Positions 33,401-46,100 of a DNA stretch of 64,000 nucleotides are shown here, in pieces. The stretch is from Membranipora membranacea. Taxonomy: Eukaryota; Bryozoa; Gymnolaemata; Cheilostomatida; Membraniporidae. Both the position numbers and the translations under genes were made by a program. The notes under the pieces are model-generated. The model saw nothing but the letters and a program-made list of their open reading frames with translations, was not told the DNA's origin and did not search any database. Position 1 is the first letter of the stretch, and every line of letters begins with the position of its first letter. The DNA lies in NCBI GenBank assembly GCA_914767715.1, contig OU612072.1:19716001-19780000 (forward strand), given 5' to 3'.

Positions 33401-35913
33401 TAACTACACATCAATCAGTAATAACCAGTCACAGTATTTTGAGTTCAAATGGAAGTTTTAAATCACCATAGCAATACCAATCCTACTACAGCAAACTAAA
33501 CTTATGGTGGTCAGCGTCCAAGACTCAGGGTCCACTTTACAAATTTGTTTATTGCCATGTCCAAGATTCTAATCCTAATTTAAACTCAACAATATTTTGT
33601 CAAAGGTGTGGAAGAAAGAAGAAGTTTCAACCTAATAGCAAGCACATGATCCTTTGTCATCATTATGCATCATTTCCATCCTTAGTTAACTATTCATTGC
33701 AGGCTGCCGGAACCGACAGACATGAATATTCAGACCTGAGGGAAGGCGACAGTCACTCTTTACTATCAGCTGACAATAATCAACCTGGTGATAAATCAGC
33801 AGAGGATCCTAAGGCTAGAGTGTGTAAAGTCTGTGATATCCCTGTAAGTAAAGCCTGAGTTCTCGATACAGACTATGTTTCTGAGTTGGGGAGGAGTGTC
33901 TGATTGCTGTAAGATACTATTCAGACAACTTTTCTTTCTTTATTTGCTGAAGATCTAAACTAATTCTGTCCGGCTGTCCATGTAATTTTACATGATCACT
34001 TATGTATGTTGATTGATTATAAAACAAACAGCCAGATTTTGACAGCTTAAGCTCTTTTGCTCTGTTCTAATGTACTGATGTTATACGCTGGGAGGGCTCT
34101 TGGTAGTATCCCCAACGACCAAATCAGAACAATTTAAAAGCTCAAGCTACACTAGCAGCCAAGCAGTGATCTTTGAGTGGACATTCGTGTGCTGCCCTCT
34201 GCCCTCTATAGATATATATTACCGTTCCAAAGCAGTTTATCATTAACTTAAATATCAATACAATCATACAATAATAATTATAATATATATTTTTTAATTT
34301 TATATATTATATAAATATATCAATAATATCGTACATTTGTAATTGTAATAATTTCATAGTTGTTTATAGTCTGTTGTATATATCTTTTACAATAATATCT
34401 TGTCTTATTTCGTATCTTTTTAACAGCAGCCATTGCGAAGCCGACACTGTGAGGACTGTGGGAGATGTGTTCTCAAGTTTGATCACCACTGTCCCTGGCT
34501 CTCCACATGTGTAGGGGAGAGAAATCACAAATACTTCTGGCTCTTCTTACTCTTCATCAACTTGGTGATTGTCTTCTCTCTGGTGCTAGCAGTGTAAGTA
34601 AGGCATTAGTGTAATCTTGCTTTGGTGGGCTTTGATTGGTCAATACCCTGAATGGAAAGACCAGTGATTGACCAGTCGAGAAGATTTGATTGGTTCTTTT
34701 GTTTTGTGGCCTGTGGTATTTCGGCATAACATTAGATTAAAAATGTGAAAATCTCATGCCTCCCTAAGCTTTTCCTCATAGCATCATTCAGCCCAGAAGA
34801 TTGGAGTACTTTGATGTATATTCTGATAACTGTGTATTTCACTGTGGTGATTGCTTGTGATTGATAAGTACGATACTATCTACACTAAGTTCCAGCTGTG
34901 TAGCGTACATCTGAATGACAAATCCCTGTGTTTTGCTTACTGTTTTGACTCTGTAATTGGCTGTTTGTTATCAATTGTCCACATGTCATTAGTCATACAC
35001 TGCACAGCTGGTACATTGAGTAGATAACGATAACACACACATTATGCCCGCATTCCAGCCGGGATGATGGGATATAACAGCCACCCTCTCTGATTCCAGT
35101 AGTTCTCATTCTACTGGTGAGTCGTCAGCGGCTCAGGGAGGGGGCAACTCCAAATTGAGGCAATTCGGAAAAGCTTGATCCAGATAACACCATACCAGCA
35201 ATAAAAAACATCAGTGTGAAATACCCAGTAATAATTAGATTGTTTAAAAACGGCCATGTTAATATGTGCTGACTGCCAGGCTACGATTATAGGCGCGACC
35301 CTATTGAGTCACACTAACATCATGTGTATCTCTAATGGTTAGAGTCAATTTAGAATTAGTACCTAACGTGTGCCCGTCCCTAATTAGTCAAATTGAACTA
35401 GGTTCGTCACATCAAATTCCTCAAGATGGTACTCATGCTAAATGAATAAGTTCAATCTCTATCGATCAGAAATATACGCAATAGTATAACACCTCACCAG
35501 TGTGCTATTGAGTATCACCATCATTTACACTGATCTCTTATATAACTATCTTTTTTTTCTATTTCAGACGCGGCTTTCCTAGCCACAAACCAGGAGATAA
35601 AAATTTCCCTCCAAAAGATATAGCCTTAGTTCTACTCACAATAGTAGACTGCTTTATATTAGCCATCGGGGGCTTGTCTACCGTATCCCTATTCGGCTTC
35701 CATTCCTACCTGATGATCACCAACCAAACAACATGGGAGTCGGTATCGCGAAGCAGGATTTCTTATTTGAAGAAGCTTCGCGATGACTATAACCCCTTCC
35801 ACCAGGGCTACTGCCATAATATTTACACATTCTGCTGTAAGTTCCGACCAAATAAGTGGAAAGCTATTTATAAAAAGTCCACAAGCACTATGCATCTATT
35901 GGAAGAACTGTAA
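30465..35913 (+). CDS. ZDHHC12: Palmitoyltransferase ZDHHC12-type
   Basis: Transfers palmitate from CoA to cysteines of proteins at ER/Golgi membranes. Six exons: 30465-30609, 31324-31481, 32884-33048, 33703-33843, 34427-34593, 35568-35913, phases 1,0,0,0,2; 373 residues. Four membrane helices are visible at about 29-48, 63-83, 239-259 and 277-303. DPG lies after helix 2. The Cys-rich domain runs [19 protein letters not shown] and contains the catalytic DHHC at 222-225 (active Cys 225). A TTxE motif (TTWESV) and the C-terminal NPFHQG...N (PaCCT) motif are present. The TTWE-S-RISYL...NPF spacing matches vertebrate ZDHHC12. The protein is about 100 residues longer than human ZDHHC12 because exons 3 and 4 encode a hydrophilic, Ser/Asn/Asp-rich linker between helix 2 and the Cys-rich domain. 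The start is a single clear ATG. It is convergent with FNTB. Confidence 0.93.
31156..31261. mobile_element. Foldback element with CCCACAATGCA-type ends, copy 1
   Basis: CCTACAATGCAATCTTATTG at the left and TTAAAGTTGCATTGTGGG at the right are imperfect inverted repeats; GAATTCCAGG and CAGGGAATTC face each other further in. It lies in ZDHHC12 intron 1. A related copy is at 61187-61276. Confidence 0.65.
34250..34335. repeat. AT-only low-complexity tract
   Basis: TATATA/AATAAT-type sequence inside ZDHHC12 intron 4; no further structure. Confidence 0.7.
35310..35504 (+). mobile_element. MITE-like element, family CACTGACATCGAG, copy 1
   Basis: A ~200-bp element with imperfect inverted ends (CACACTAACATCATGTGTATCTCT at left, CACCAGTGTG at right) and a shared interior (GATGGTACTCATGCTAAA). 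Similar copies lie at 37396-37608 and, inverted, at 48825-49022. It lies in ZDHHC12 intron 5. Confidence 0.75.
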
Positions 35914-37197
35914 GGTTGCTATGGAAACGCCATAAACATTCCTTAGCAACTAACATATCTTTGTTTACGATTATATTGCAGGCTTACTGCACTTTTAGAC
36001 ACCGTGTCAAACAAAAGTATGGTTTAAATATTTTGCTACGTTATGATTCTGATATGAAGAAAAAATATATATGATTCAAAATCGATCGAAGCTTACATCT
36101 TATGCTTGTACTGATAACAACAAAAATCACCATCCTTCTAAGTTCATTAGAACAAGTTTGCTGCCTCTGTTGTGGTGAAATGATATTGCAACAGTTGGGT
36201 ATTGAGGCCTCCATACCCGAATTTTGCAATATCACTTCACTTCACTTCACCACACCCCACCACCACCACACAGAGAGGGAAGCAACATGTTGTAAATTAA
36301 TTATGGTCTTGAATGACTGAGCTTCTATCATTGACACCATTCTAGTAAGATGTTGCAGTATATTTAGTGCTCATTCAACTAGGTTGGTCGGTCGGTGATC
36401 CCACTATATAATTGCCGAAGGACAGCTCCCAAGAATTAGTTTGAGTGCTCTATCAAAATTGCAAAATAGTCAATCCAATCTGCATTCTACCGTCGCTCAT
36501 CTGGAATGGGGGAGTAACTCCTAATCTGGTAATACCATCTGGTCATAAATGGGTCACACATAGGATTATGAGGGTTATAAGGTTACTATTACACACATAT
36601 CCATAATGAGATTCAGTACAATACTTGTCTCACATATATTTGTGGAATTGTACAGTATAGTATGGTAGGTTAGCTTTGAGTAGCCGACTTTACCCGTTCT
36701 AACGGGACTATTATTTGTAGGTAATCGATAAAGCATTTATAATTAAAGATATAATGATGACTTCTCAAAATATTATTCACTAGAATTGGCAGTCAGCTTA
36801 AAGTTGCCTGGTTGATGGTTTGGCATTAATATCAGCAAACAAGGCAATACTTGTTCAGTTTGGTAAATAAATGTTAGCTAGTACCAATTTTAGCTAGCAA
36901 AGGTGGGAGTTCATGTATTGTAATGACATATTAGCATCTGCGATAAGGCGAACTTTACAAATACAATACTTCCCTAGCTTGCTGTTGGCCTGAGTAGAAA
37001 GCTATGTCAGTTCCATATCCTTCCCATACCAGCGTAATCCACTCACTTATCTTTGAAATGGCTCGTATATACAGATTTATTGGTAAGAAAAATACGGTAA
37101 AATTGTGATATAATGGGTATATACAGTAAATGACAACGATGTGAATAGTCTGTGATTGGCACATTGTCTCATTGAGACTACTGTAAAACTCTGATGA
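35914..37197. other. 3' UTRs and spacer between convergent ZDHHC12 and FNTB
   Basis: About 1.3 kb. A short TCACT-type and CAC-rich tract lies near 36230-36270. An AATAAA on + near 36868 and on the minus strand at 37076-37081 are candidate poly(A) signals. No gene seen. Confidence 0.45.
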
Positions 37198-40100
37198 TTA
37201 GCTGGGACTGACAGGGTTCTTCTGCTGGAAGTACTCTAATGCAGACATAGCTGCCCGGATGCCCAGATTATATACAGGGTGTACTGGTACCTGTCAAATA
37301 TACAGAGATAAAGCTGGAATTTACGTAAAATAGAAAAATGAGCCCAACTAAACAGTTATAATTATATAATACAGAGATAAAGGGGACATAAACGCCACTG
37401 ACATCGAGATTACACTATTATCATAGTGTATCTCTGATCGTCAGAGTAAATTTAATATCAGTATCTAACGTATACCCACCAACAATTAATAAAATTAAAC
37501 GCGGGTCGTTACACCAAATTCTTTGTGATGGTACTCATACTAAACGGATCAATTCACTCTCTAACCATTTAGAGATATAACTTGCAATAGTATATCACGT
37601 GATCAGTGTGGATATTATCACCGAATAGACAAAAGAGCCCAACTTAGAAACTCATATCAAGGTTCTCATAAAATGACATGTCAGATTCACTTGGCCTAGT
37701 TTACGTCAACAGCAATATAATGGAAACCTAGCCTAATTTTCATATGCGCAGCGCAAGATTTGCGCAGCACCATTGAATGTTTTAGACAGTATGGAAACCA
37801 GCTACCACTCAGTCAGTACACATACAGGTAGTGCGATAAATCAAGGAGTTACTCCTTGCATCCTATACAATATACACTATAGTAGTAATTCAATTACTGC
37901 CAAGTTTCCACAGATACAGACTTCATTTTAGAAAAATAAAGTTTCAATGAACAGTTTCAGTTTATCAAGTAGCCAGGTTAGATGGGTGAAGGTAAAGGCT
38001 CACTACGCCACACAATTCAAGCGAGCTATCAGAGACTGGCACAATAGGAAACTCATGGATAGAGCGTAACAGAAAGCCTGCACTCATTTAGATGATTGAC
38101 AGATTGATCCAATGACCTGTTGTATATTATCAAGTAGCAATCGTCAACGGAAAATATAGGAGTACTACCCCACACCTAGACTGAGCCCCCCCCCCCAGAC
38201 TCTCGGCTGACGGCCCCCCGGGGCAAAGAAACACACACACACCACACAAACAAGCTTATCAAATGGAGTGTGTATAGATAAGACCTAGAGTATATCAGAA
38301 AAAAGACGAAAAAGTTTATAGTTTTTCTCACGAATCGCCTGAGCTAACCCTTAAGATGATGAGACTTAGCCTTGACAAGGCTAGATGAGCTTAACTTACG
38401 GTGAGATTATCAGCGTGACCGATGACGTGAGGTTTACATGACGTCTTACTGCTGGTAAAGTGCTGACTTACTGACAATCCACTGAGAGCATAACAAGTGT
38501 GGTAGTAATCTCTACGCCTGTAATACAAAAAAAGGTCAGCATTAGAGTCCAAGCTTATTATCAGGCTTATACAGTAGCTTTGCAATAAAAGTGTTCCAAT
38601 CACATAGCCCTGTCACCTGGCTACTTTTTTTGGTTTTGGGGGAACTTCCCAAAACAAAACTAGTGGCGTGACAAGGCTAACAATCACAGAATATTCTTAT
38701 TCAATCATTTACTGTTTATACCTAGAACAAGTTTAATCCAATTGCCTGCATTCCTGCATTCCTGTGGAAGCCACTCGGAGTGTAGGCAAATGGACCAAAC
38801 TTGGTCTAGTTTATACCCATCATAAGATCCCAATATTTTGCACTGTAGTCATTTCTATGTAAATCAATAACGATAGCCTCTTTTGTGCCTGTTAGTGAAA
38901 CAGGTCCTGACACTCCGAGTGTGGGGCAGAGACCTGTAGTTTTTAGCAATTTGAATTAGAGATAACATTGATAATAAATTTAATATAAGCCTACTGTGTC
39001 TTTATGTTATCCACTGCAATAAGGGGCACATATTCTGTGAACTACTACACCGTATAAGATACAACGTTATTTTGACACTCACTTGCCAGGTTTATCTATA
39101 AACCCTCCATGCTGATACTGACAGCACACTAGCAGGTACTCCTGTAGCGCGCCGTTATGGAATATCCACTTATTAGATTTGTATTCCTGCAGGGCACAAA
39201 GTACGGGTATTATAGCAGACTGCCAATAACTGTAGCAGGAATCCACAAGTTTGTTAGTACGCCCCTGGAATCCCCCCTCAAACGCCATCTGTCGGTTCAC
39301 CGTCCATCGCTGTAATAAATACTAATTGTTTTGAGTAAAGATTTTTCTCATTCTTATATTGCTGATAACAAAAGATAGCGAGACATTGGAACAAACTAAA
39401 AGGCACCCCGTTGAGTGTAATTCAAATATCATGGGCAATTCTAAAGACTGAAGAGCCACTTAATGCGCGATATGTATACAGTAAGTATATTTAATGCAAT
39501 TTTATGTTGGTATCAGGGGGAGTTTTTTTTTCACAAATCTTTAGTTGTGAATTGGTAGTTGCCCACTCATTGACATATTTTCAATGATAGAAGACAACTC
39601 CCAATTTGCGGCAGTATTGGAGATTGAGAAATGGGTGTCATACAGTCCATATTTGTGTCTGGATAGGCAAGGCACCACAGATGGGCTATAACTAAGACAA
39701 ACCTTATAACATTCTGGGGATCTGATTTGGTTTTCTATGATGAAAGTATTCAACTAGATTGATATGAGCAAGATTTCAATATTAATCAAAATAGAGTAGC
39801 AATCACCCGCCATGTAACCATAGGATAGTGAAATCTTATTACCAACCATGTGGGCATTAAGCAACTCCTAGTAGCGATAAGGATGATCCCCCTTCACAGA
39901 GGCTCATCGTGTTCTGCTCCCCCTTCCTCCACCCCCAACCTAAAGTATCCTAGCATATCTCTGACCAGTTATGACCTCATTCTGTCATCCAGCCTAGTCT
40001 AGTTCACAGTGTGATAATGCGGCCAAGAAACTATTAACATCCGCCATGTAACATGAAATAAAAATGGAACAGCCTACTCATGCAGAGAGCCAGCATGGTA

Positions 40101-43100
40101 GATAAAGCGCCCTCTCCCCTGGATCAAGTTTAATCCAATTGCCTGCACCCCAGTTGCTCCAATCCACTGGTCAGGCCGAATACGGGCAAATGGACCAAAC
40201 TTGGTCTGCCACCCTCCTCCTATACACGATACACTTAGAGTATCCTAACACATCTCTTACCAGTAGAGCGTCAGTATCACAGAGTCTCTCGTGACCGAGT
40301 AGAGTCAGCGCTGCTACACCACAGAAAGCGTAACCGCCGTGTGCCTCCATCCCCGGTACTCCTCCAAACCCTCCTTCATATGTCTGACAGCTGAGAGAAA
40401 GATAGCACAGCTCATCACATGATTACAACAATATACTGCTTTATGGAGTCAGGAGGGGTCTAATTGTTAAGGGTACGGTCTTGTGATCTTTGAGGTACAG
40501 GTTCAATTCCTGGCGCCGGAAGTCATTTGAGATTTGGTACTGGCCAGCCATTCATCCTAGCCAGGTCCTTACTGAACGGGACTAAAAATACCGGATGTCC
40601 ACTTGGCCTCTTAGATACAAAGAGTAGCCGGGTTTCCAGCAGGTATGGGTATAGGGTGCAGCATGAGTACTATGGGCCCCAGTATTTGTACCCAAGAGAG
40701 GATAACTCTCTCCGCTGCAAAGATGATAAAGACGATGGCTGTAAGCTTGGGAAATTTGTGCTCAATGAATTCCGGGATTATTTTCTGCTATCCTTGAGTG
40801 TAACTAGTAAACTAGCTTCTAGCAAATTGTAATGTGGTTTAAATAGGAAAACATTGACAAATGAAGTTCATCTCAATAGCCTTCTGCGCAATAATCCAGA
40901 TTGAGACAACCTTAGCCTCCGTTTTGATTGGCGATGTAAGTACTGTTCACAACTAAAAAAGACAAACCTACCTGACTATCCACTGAGCCGTTTTATCAAA
41001 TAGTTCCTCTGTAAGTATGTTGGTAAGTCTCGCTACACTAGCTGCCAGATAACAACCTCTATAAAAAATGATACAAGCAATGGAAAGATAAAATATTGCA
41101 GGTTAACATCATTCCCACAATACGGAGTTGTCCCAGAATGCCAAGAAGAGCATTATACATCATGAAATGATCTCATTGGAAAAACCAGAAAAAAATTGCA
41201 TATGATGGAGACTGATTACAATTCCATCGTATCAATCCATTACTATATAAATCCAGAAAAAAAACAAAATACTATTTATGACAGTTTGCAAAGTAACCCG
41301 TATAAAACTGTTCTTTCAGACACAAGCTTGCGATATGCCTGATTTTGTCAATAATTTATATACTTTATAAGCCTACACTAACATTTTGATTTTAATGTAA
41401 AAGATGCCATGATCATGTTTTAAATGCAATGCATGAAAAAAAGAGGAAAGGGAGACAACGACTTTGGAGAAGCCAGGTACACGCCTGATAGAAATAGTTG
41501 GATCCAATGGCCTTTGCACCTTTATTTGTTTAAACCTTTTGTGACAGCGTCCATGATATCACAGTGAAATTCCATTTTTCAACAAACCTGATGTCGACTT
41601 CACCACCTTCGTGTAGTATAAATGAGCCGTCTGATTGGTGCATTTCCTGTATGAAGCTGTATAGAGTTTCTCTGTTTATAACATTGTATGCCTCCTCTGT
41701 GCCGATAACACAGAGGGCGTTTATAGCGGCGTAGGTAGGAGCCAGATGTGACAACTGCATCGGTCCTCCTAACAAAGAACAAGATGTATGTATGTATATA
41801 TATATATCTATATATATATATCAATACATATATGTACATATTAGTTAACTAAAACAAGGAGAAGGTCCAGAATATACGTATGAATGTTATGTATTCTGTG
41901 TCTGCCACATGCGGTTCAGAATTCTTATGCTTTTTCGAGCTTAAAAGGTTCGGGACTAGTTCTAAAAACATTGATGTGCATAATAAAGGAAGTTAAAAAC
42001 TCCACTCATTTTGTTCTAAAGCAATGTCGCTGTGACTCTATTCTACACCCTGATGGCAGAGTATCTAGAGTTAGTAGGGCCGTTGAGTCAGTTGTATACA
42101 TTCTAACACAACAATTTTTTTTTAAACTCATGTAAAAACCTCAGTCAGTGATGTATATATATATATATATTATATATATCAATACATATATCATGTATAC
42201 ATTAGCTAGCTAGAAGGAATGAACAAACTCCTTTTGTTCTGTCAGCCGCATATGAGAAATTGTAGCAAAGCCTACATTAGGAGTTGCTCACCCTTCCAGC
42301 GACCCACTGGGCAGTAAAATAGGAGCGATTCAAATCGGAATAAAGTTGGTCTAATACAACTGCAGGCTCCTCCAAAACATGCTAAACCATAAGGACAACC
42401 AGTGGGCAGTGATTACCGTCACTAAAAACTTTAACATACCTCCAAATCCACCATTTTCATTCTGACATTTGGCAAGAAATTGCGGGATTCTACAACAGAA
42501 CAACAAAGTATTAGATGAAATGAGCTACCTTTATCAAGATTAAGTTAAACAAACACACAAAATATGACAGTGGCCTAAATACCCTAAATAGATTCATCCT
42601 GAGTAGGATGGAGGTTGACATGCAGCAATAAAAGTCAATTTCAATTTTAAATAGGAAAAATGTGGCTGAGAACAAAAGTAAGAGAGGCAAAAGTAGGGGG
42701 ATGGAGGAATAGGTTTTATAGCTTATTAAGTTTATAATATATATAATAAAATTAATAAATTAGTCAGACAGAGGCAGAGTCATCCTGTGTGACCCTATAT
42801 TAGCAAACATAAGATCTGTCAGTTAAGTTTAGCTAGTTTATGGTGATTTGTTTTTTGCTAGCACCAACTTTCACCAACTATGTGGGACTTGTTATGGGGT
42901 CGAATGAAATGATAGCTAGCCATGGTTTTTCTATTTCAGTATATGTAGAATGGTGACCTTTTCTTTCTGCGGGTATTTTACTCTCCTAGGGTAATCATGT
43001 TGAGTTAGAGAGGGCTTCCAGACAGGACCTACCATTGAAACATTCAAAGATATCCATTACCCTTATTAGAGTTTATCAAAGAAGCATGACATATCCCATG

Positions 43101-46100
43101 TTATTCACCCTTCAGGGAGTTGTCTTCGCATTGATATCAGTCTTTACAAATATTATGTGCTGGTTTTAGAGTTTTCTATTGCATCTAAAGTATGGCCATG
43201 ATCTAGGTCTGGTATGGCTCAACAACTTAACAATACATATCTCATTAAATAAGTAAGCAAATTGCATAACTAGTCTATATGGTCAGGTATACAAGTTACT
43301 CCTCAACTTGAAGCATTCATAACGATTTGATAAACATAGTCCTCATCAGAATGTCAGTCAATGATTTCATTTTTGTGCGCTTGAAAAATTTCTTCTCTAA
43401 ATTCAGTCTAGCTGCTCGATTGAGATTTTATTGGGTTCATTTTGAGGCTTAGCCCATTAGTTGGAAACCTCTGAGGATTTTAAAGGGCAACCAAGGTTTC
43501 GCAGCAATGCATTAATGGGTAGCAAATAATGTGCTGGGCAGCATCAGCTTTGTGCATTACGCGATGCAAAACTCAAAGTAGTTGCTGACTCTAAGCTGGG
43601 TAACACTTCAGTTTAGGGGAGGTTCCAAGACTTTGCTGTAATAATTATAGAGCACAGGCTAAATAATAACAGGAACAGGAAACTGCTATGTGGTATTCTC
43701 TTTTAGCTGAGTTTGAGTGCCTGATGGAAGAAATGTTGCACAAGAATTCTGGCTGAATAATCATCCGAATTATATTTTGTCTTTTTCCCCATGCAGAAGG
43801 TGCAGTCTGCTATTAATCAATGGCCATCAGTGAGAAGTTGTTTGAAACCTTGGTTGCACTTTAAGCTTCATTCCATGGATGCTTTAACAACACTAAACTC
43901 TAAATACAGAGAATCTCATCATAGCATAATTTATGTTATTAGGCATCACTGGACGGGACTTAGATAGCAACGGCAATATCAATAAAATATCACTAGGCAT
44001 CCGTAAACTCCATCCAACTCCACTTAGTACACTTATCGCTACACATATTATCACTTACAACACTCACTGTGTTTTGAGGTGTTTTGGTATTTCTATATTG
44101 AGTACCTCCATACTATGTAATATCCAGTAACATATCCACGGTCTGCTGGCATCCAGACAGAAATAACTCTCGGGGAGGTACGTCAATCCCTTCATCAGAA
44201 ACATCTCCAGAGCTTTACGCTTTAAATGAAGCTGTCTGCAAACAATGAATCGTTCTATCATGATATGATATAATCATTATGGTAAATCTTGTGATTGTGT
44301 TGGAATCAGAATTTTGGTAGTTTAAGCGCTTAAACGGAGTCGGGATAGCTGGTAGTAGCATTTCATTATCAACCAATCGTTTTGGAAAGTGGTTAATAAT
44401 GAAATGCCTCTACCAGCATCCCGCCACCGTTTGAGCGCTTAAACTAGGATTTTTGTGTCATTCTAGAGTTCTCAGTCTAATTTAGAAAACTACTAAAAGG
44501 TTTATTAACAACATGTGGCCCAGTTTCCACTGATTTTCACTCAAAGTTGAAATTACGCTTTAAATGAGGCTGTCTGTAAACGACAAATTATTCTATCATG
44601 ATATTAAATCTTAAAGACTACCCAAAGACCAAAGCATGTGATAGTCAGGCAGTTACTTATGATAAAGTTGTGTCAGACTTGCATGGTAGGCCTAACCAAA
44701 TTCGATGCTCTACTTGGCATGGATTATTGATGGTGGAAGGAGGGCCTTCAATAAGAGAGGTAACTCTCATTCTCTGCATTATGATTATCGTACCACGCAA
44801 ATCTGACACAAATTTATAATATGTGACTTATCATTTGTAACATGCTTTGCTCTTAGCGTAGTCTTTCTGTGTGAGCTAAGTAGCTTACTAGATGAACATA
44901 AGCAGTTCAGTGGTTTGGAGTAACCGATCATTCAGAATGTTACCCTTATGGAGGGGAATTCCCATTGGGGATTTCCTTTATAGGGACGTATCTAGGAATC
45001 AAGTCCTTCAGGAGGGAAGCTCATCGTTAGGGAATTCCTTCTGGGTCGGGGACTCAGGATATCAGACAATCGGTAACTCGATAAAAGGGTATTTACAGCA
45101 GGGTAAATATTTAATAGTGAATACCTTCTGTAGGACATTGGGGGACTGAGAATACAATCAGTAAATAGGAGACGGGTTCAATAGGAGGGATATCACTTTT
45201 GAGGGGGCTTCTCTAGTGCGAACCTGTTCTGTAGAGGATATTCCATCTGGTTAGGGGGCTAGTATTTTAAAGCAGTCAGTATTTTAATGATAGCTTACTC
45301 TGGTATCTTTTTGAGATTATCAGATTTTGGTTCAGCGAGAAGCTGCTGCTCGAAGTGATCATAAATATCCTTGATACTTTCCTCCACTTCAATCTGTAAT
45401 GGAAAGAGAGACCAAGAATTAGAAGATTACAGCATTCAGAGGCGCTTTAGCTAACGGAGGGATGAAAAATTCAATGCCCCATCAGTCGACTACACCCACT
45501 TTAGGCCTTAGTTGGATTGGATTATTGTTCACATAAATCTGATTCACAGAAGTCATCATAGCTGATGGGTCAATGCCCTGCTCTGTCATTTATCCAATGT
45601 GTGTTTGTCTGCGTCAAACAAGATAGTAACAACGACTCATGTGGTAGTTATGGTAAATGGTTCAATTATCATCATCGAACCATGGGAAACTACGTGCAAA
45701 CGGTTAACAACGGTTAAAACGCGGTGTGACTGTACATTGTCAAAGTAAGTAAACTAGTTGTTTTTTTACTTTCTCTCAGCCAGGCCATTAATCGAGATGT
45801 ATTATTAATATTAATACATTACAAAATAAAGTACAGTTATGCTGTAGTATGTTGGATAGGCCCTGGGGGTCGATGTCTGGGAGACATGTCCCAAGACACC
45901 TATGAGAGTTGTATAACATATGGCCTTTTGTTTGTTGAACAAAGGAGTACAATGGCAGGCAAAGTTTGTTTGTCTGCATACATGTTGGGTGTGTGTGTGA
46001 TCAATGGTTGGGGAACGTGTATGCTAGCCTCAGTTCTCCACTTTTGCTACACTCAATTGTGGGTATACACAATCCACCCGCTGCTACACTATGTAGGAAC

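Noticed and set aside
40527-40832. 101-codon frame on +.
   Set aside because: It lies in the body of a tRNA-derived SINE within an FNTB intron.
44598-45149. Two + strand frames antisense to FNTB intron 2.
   Set aside because: No splice partners and low-complexity composition.
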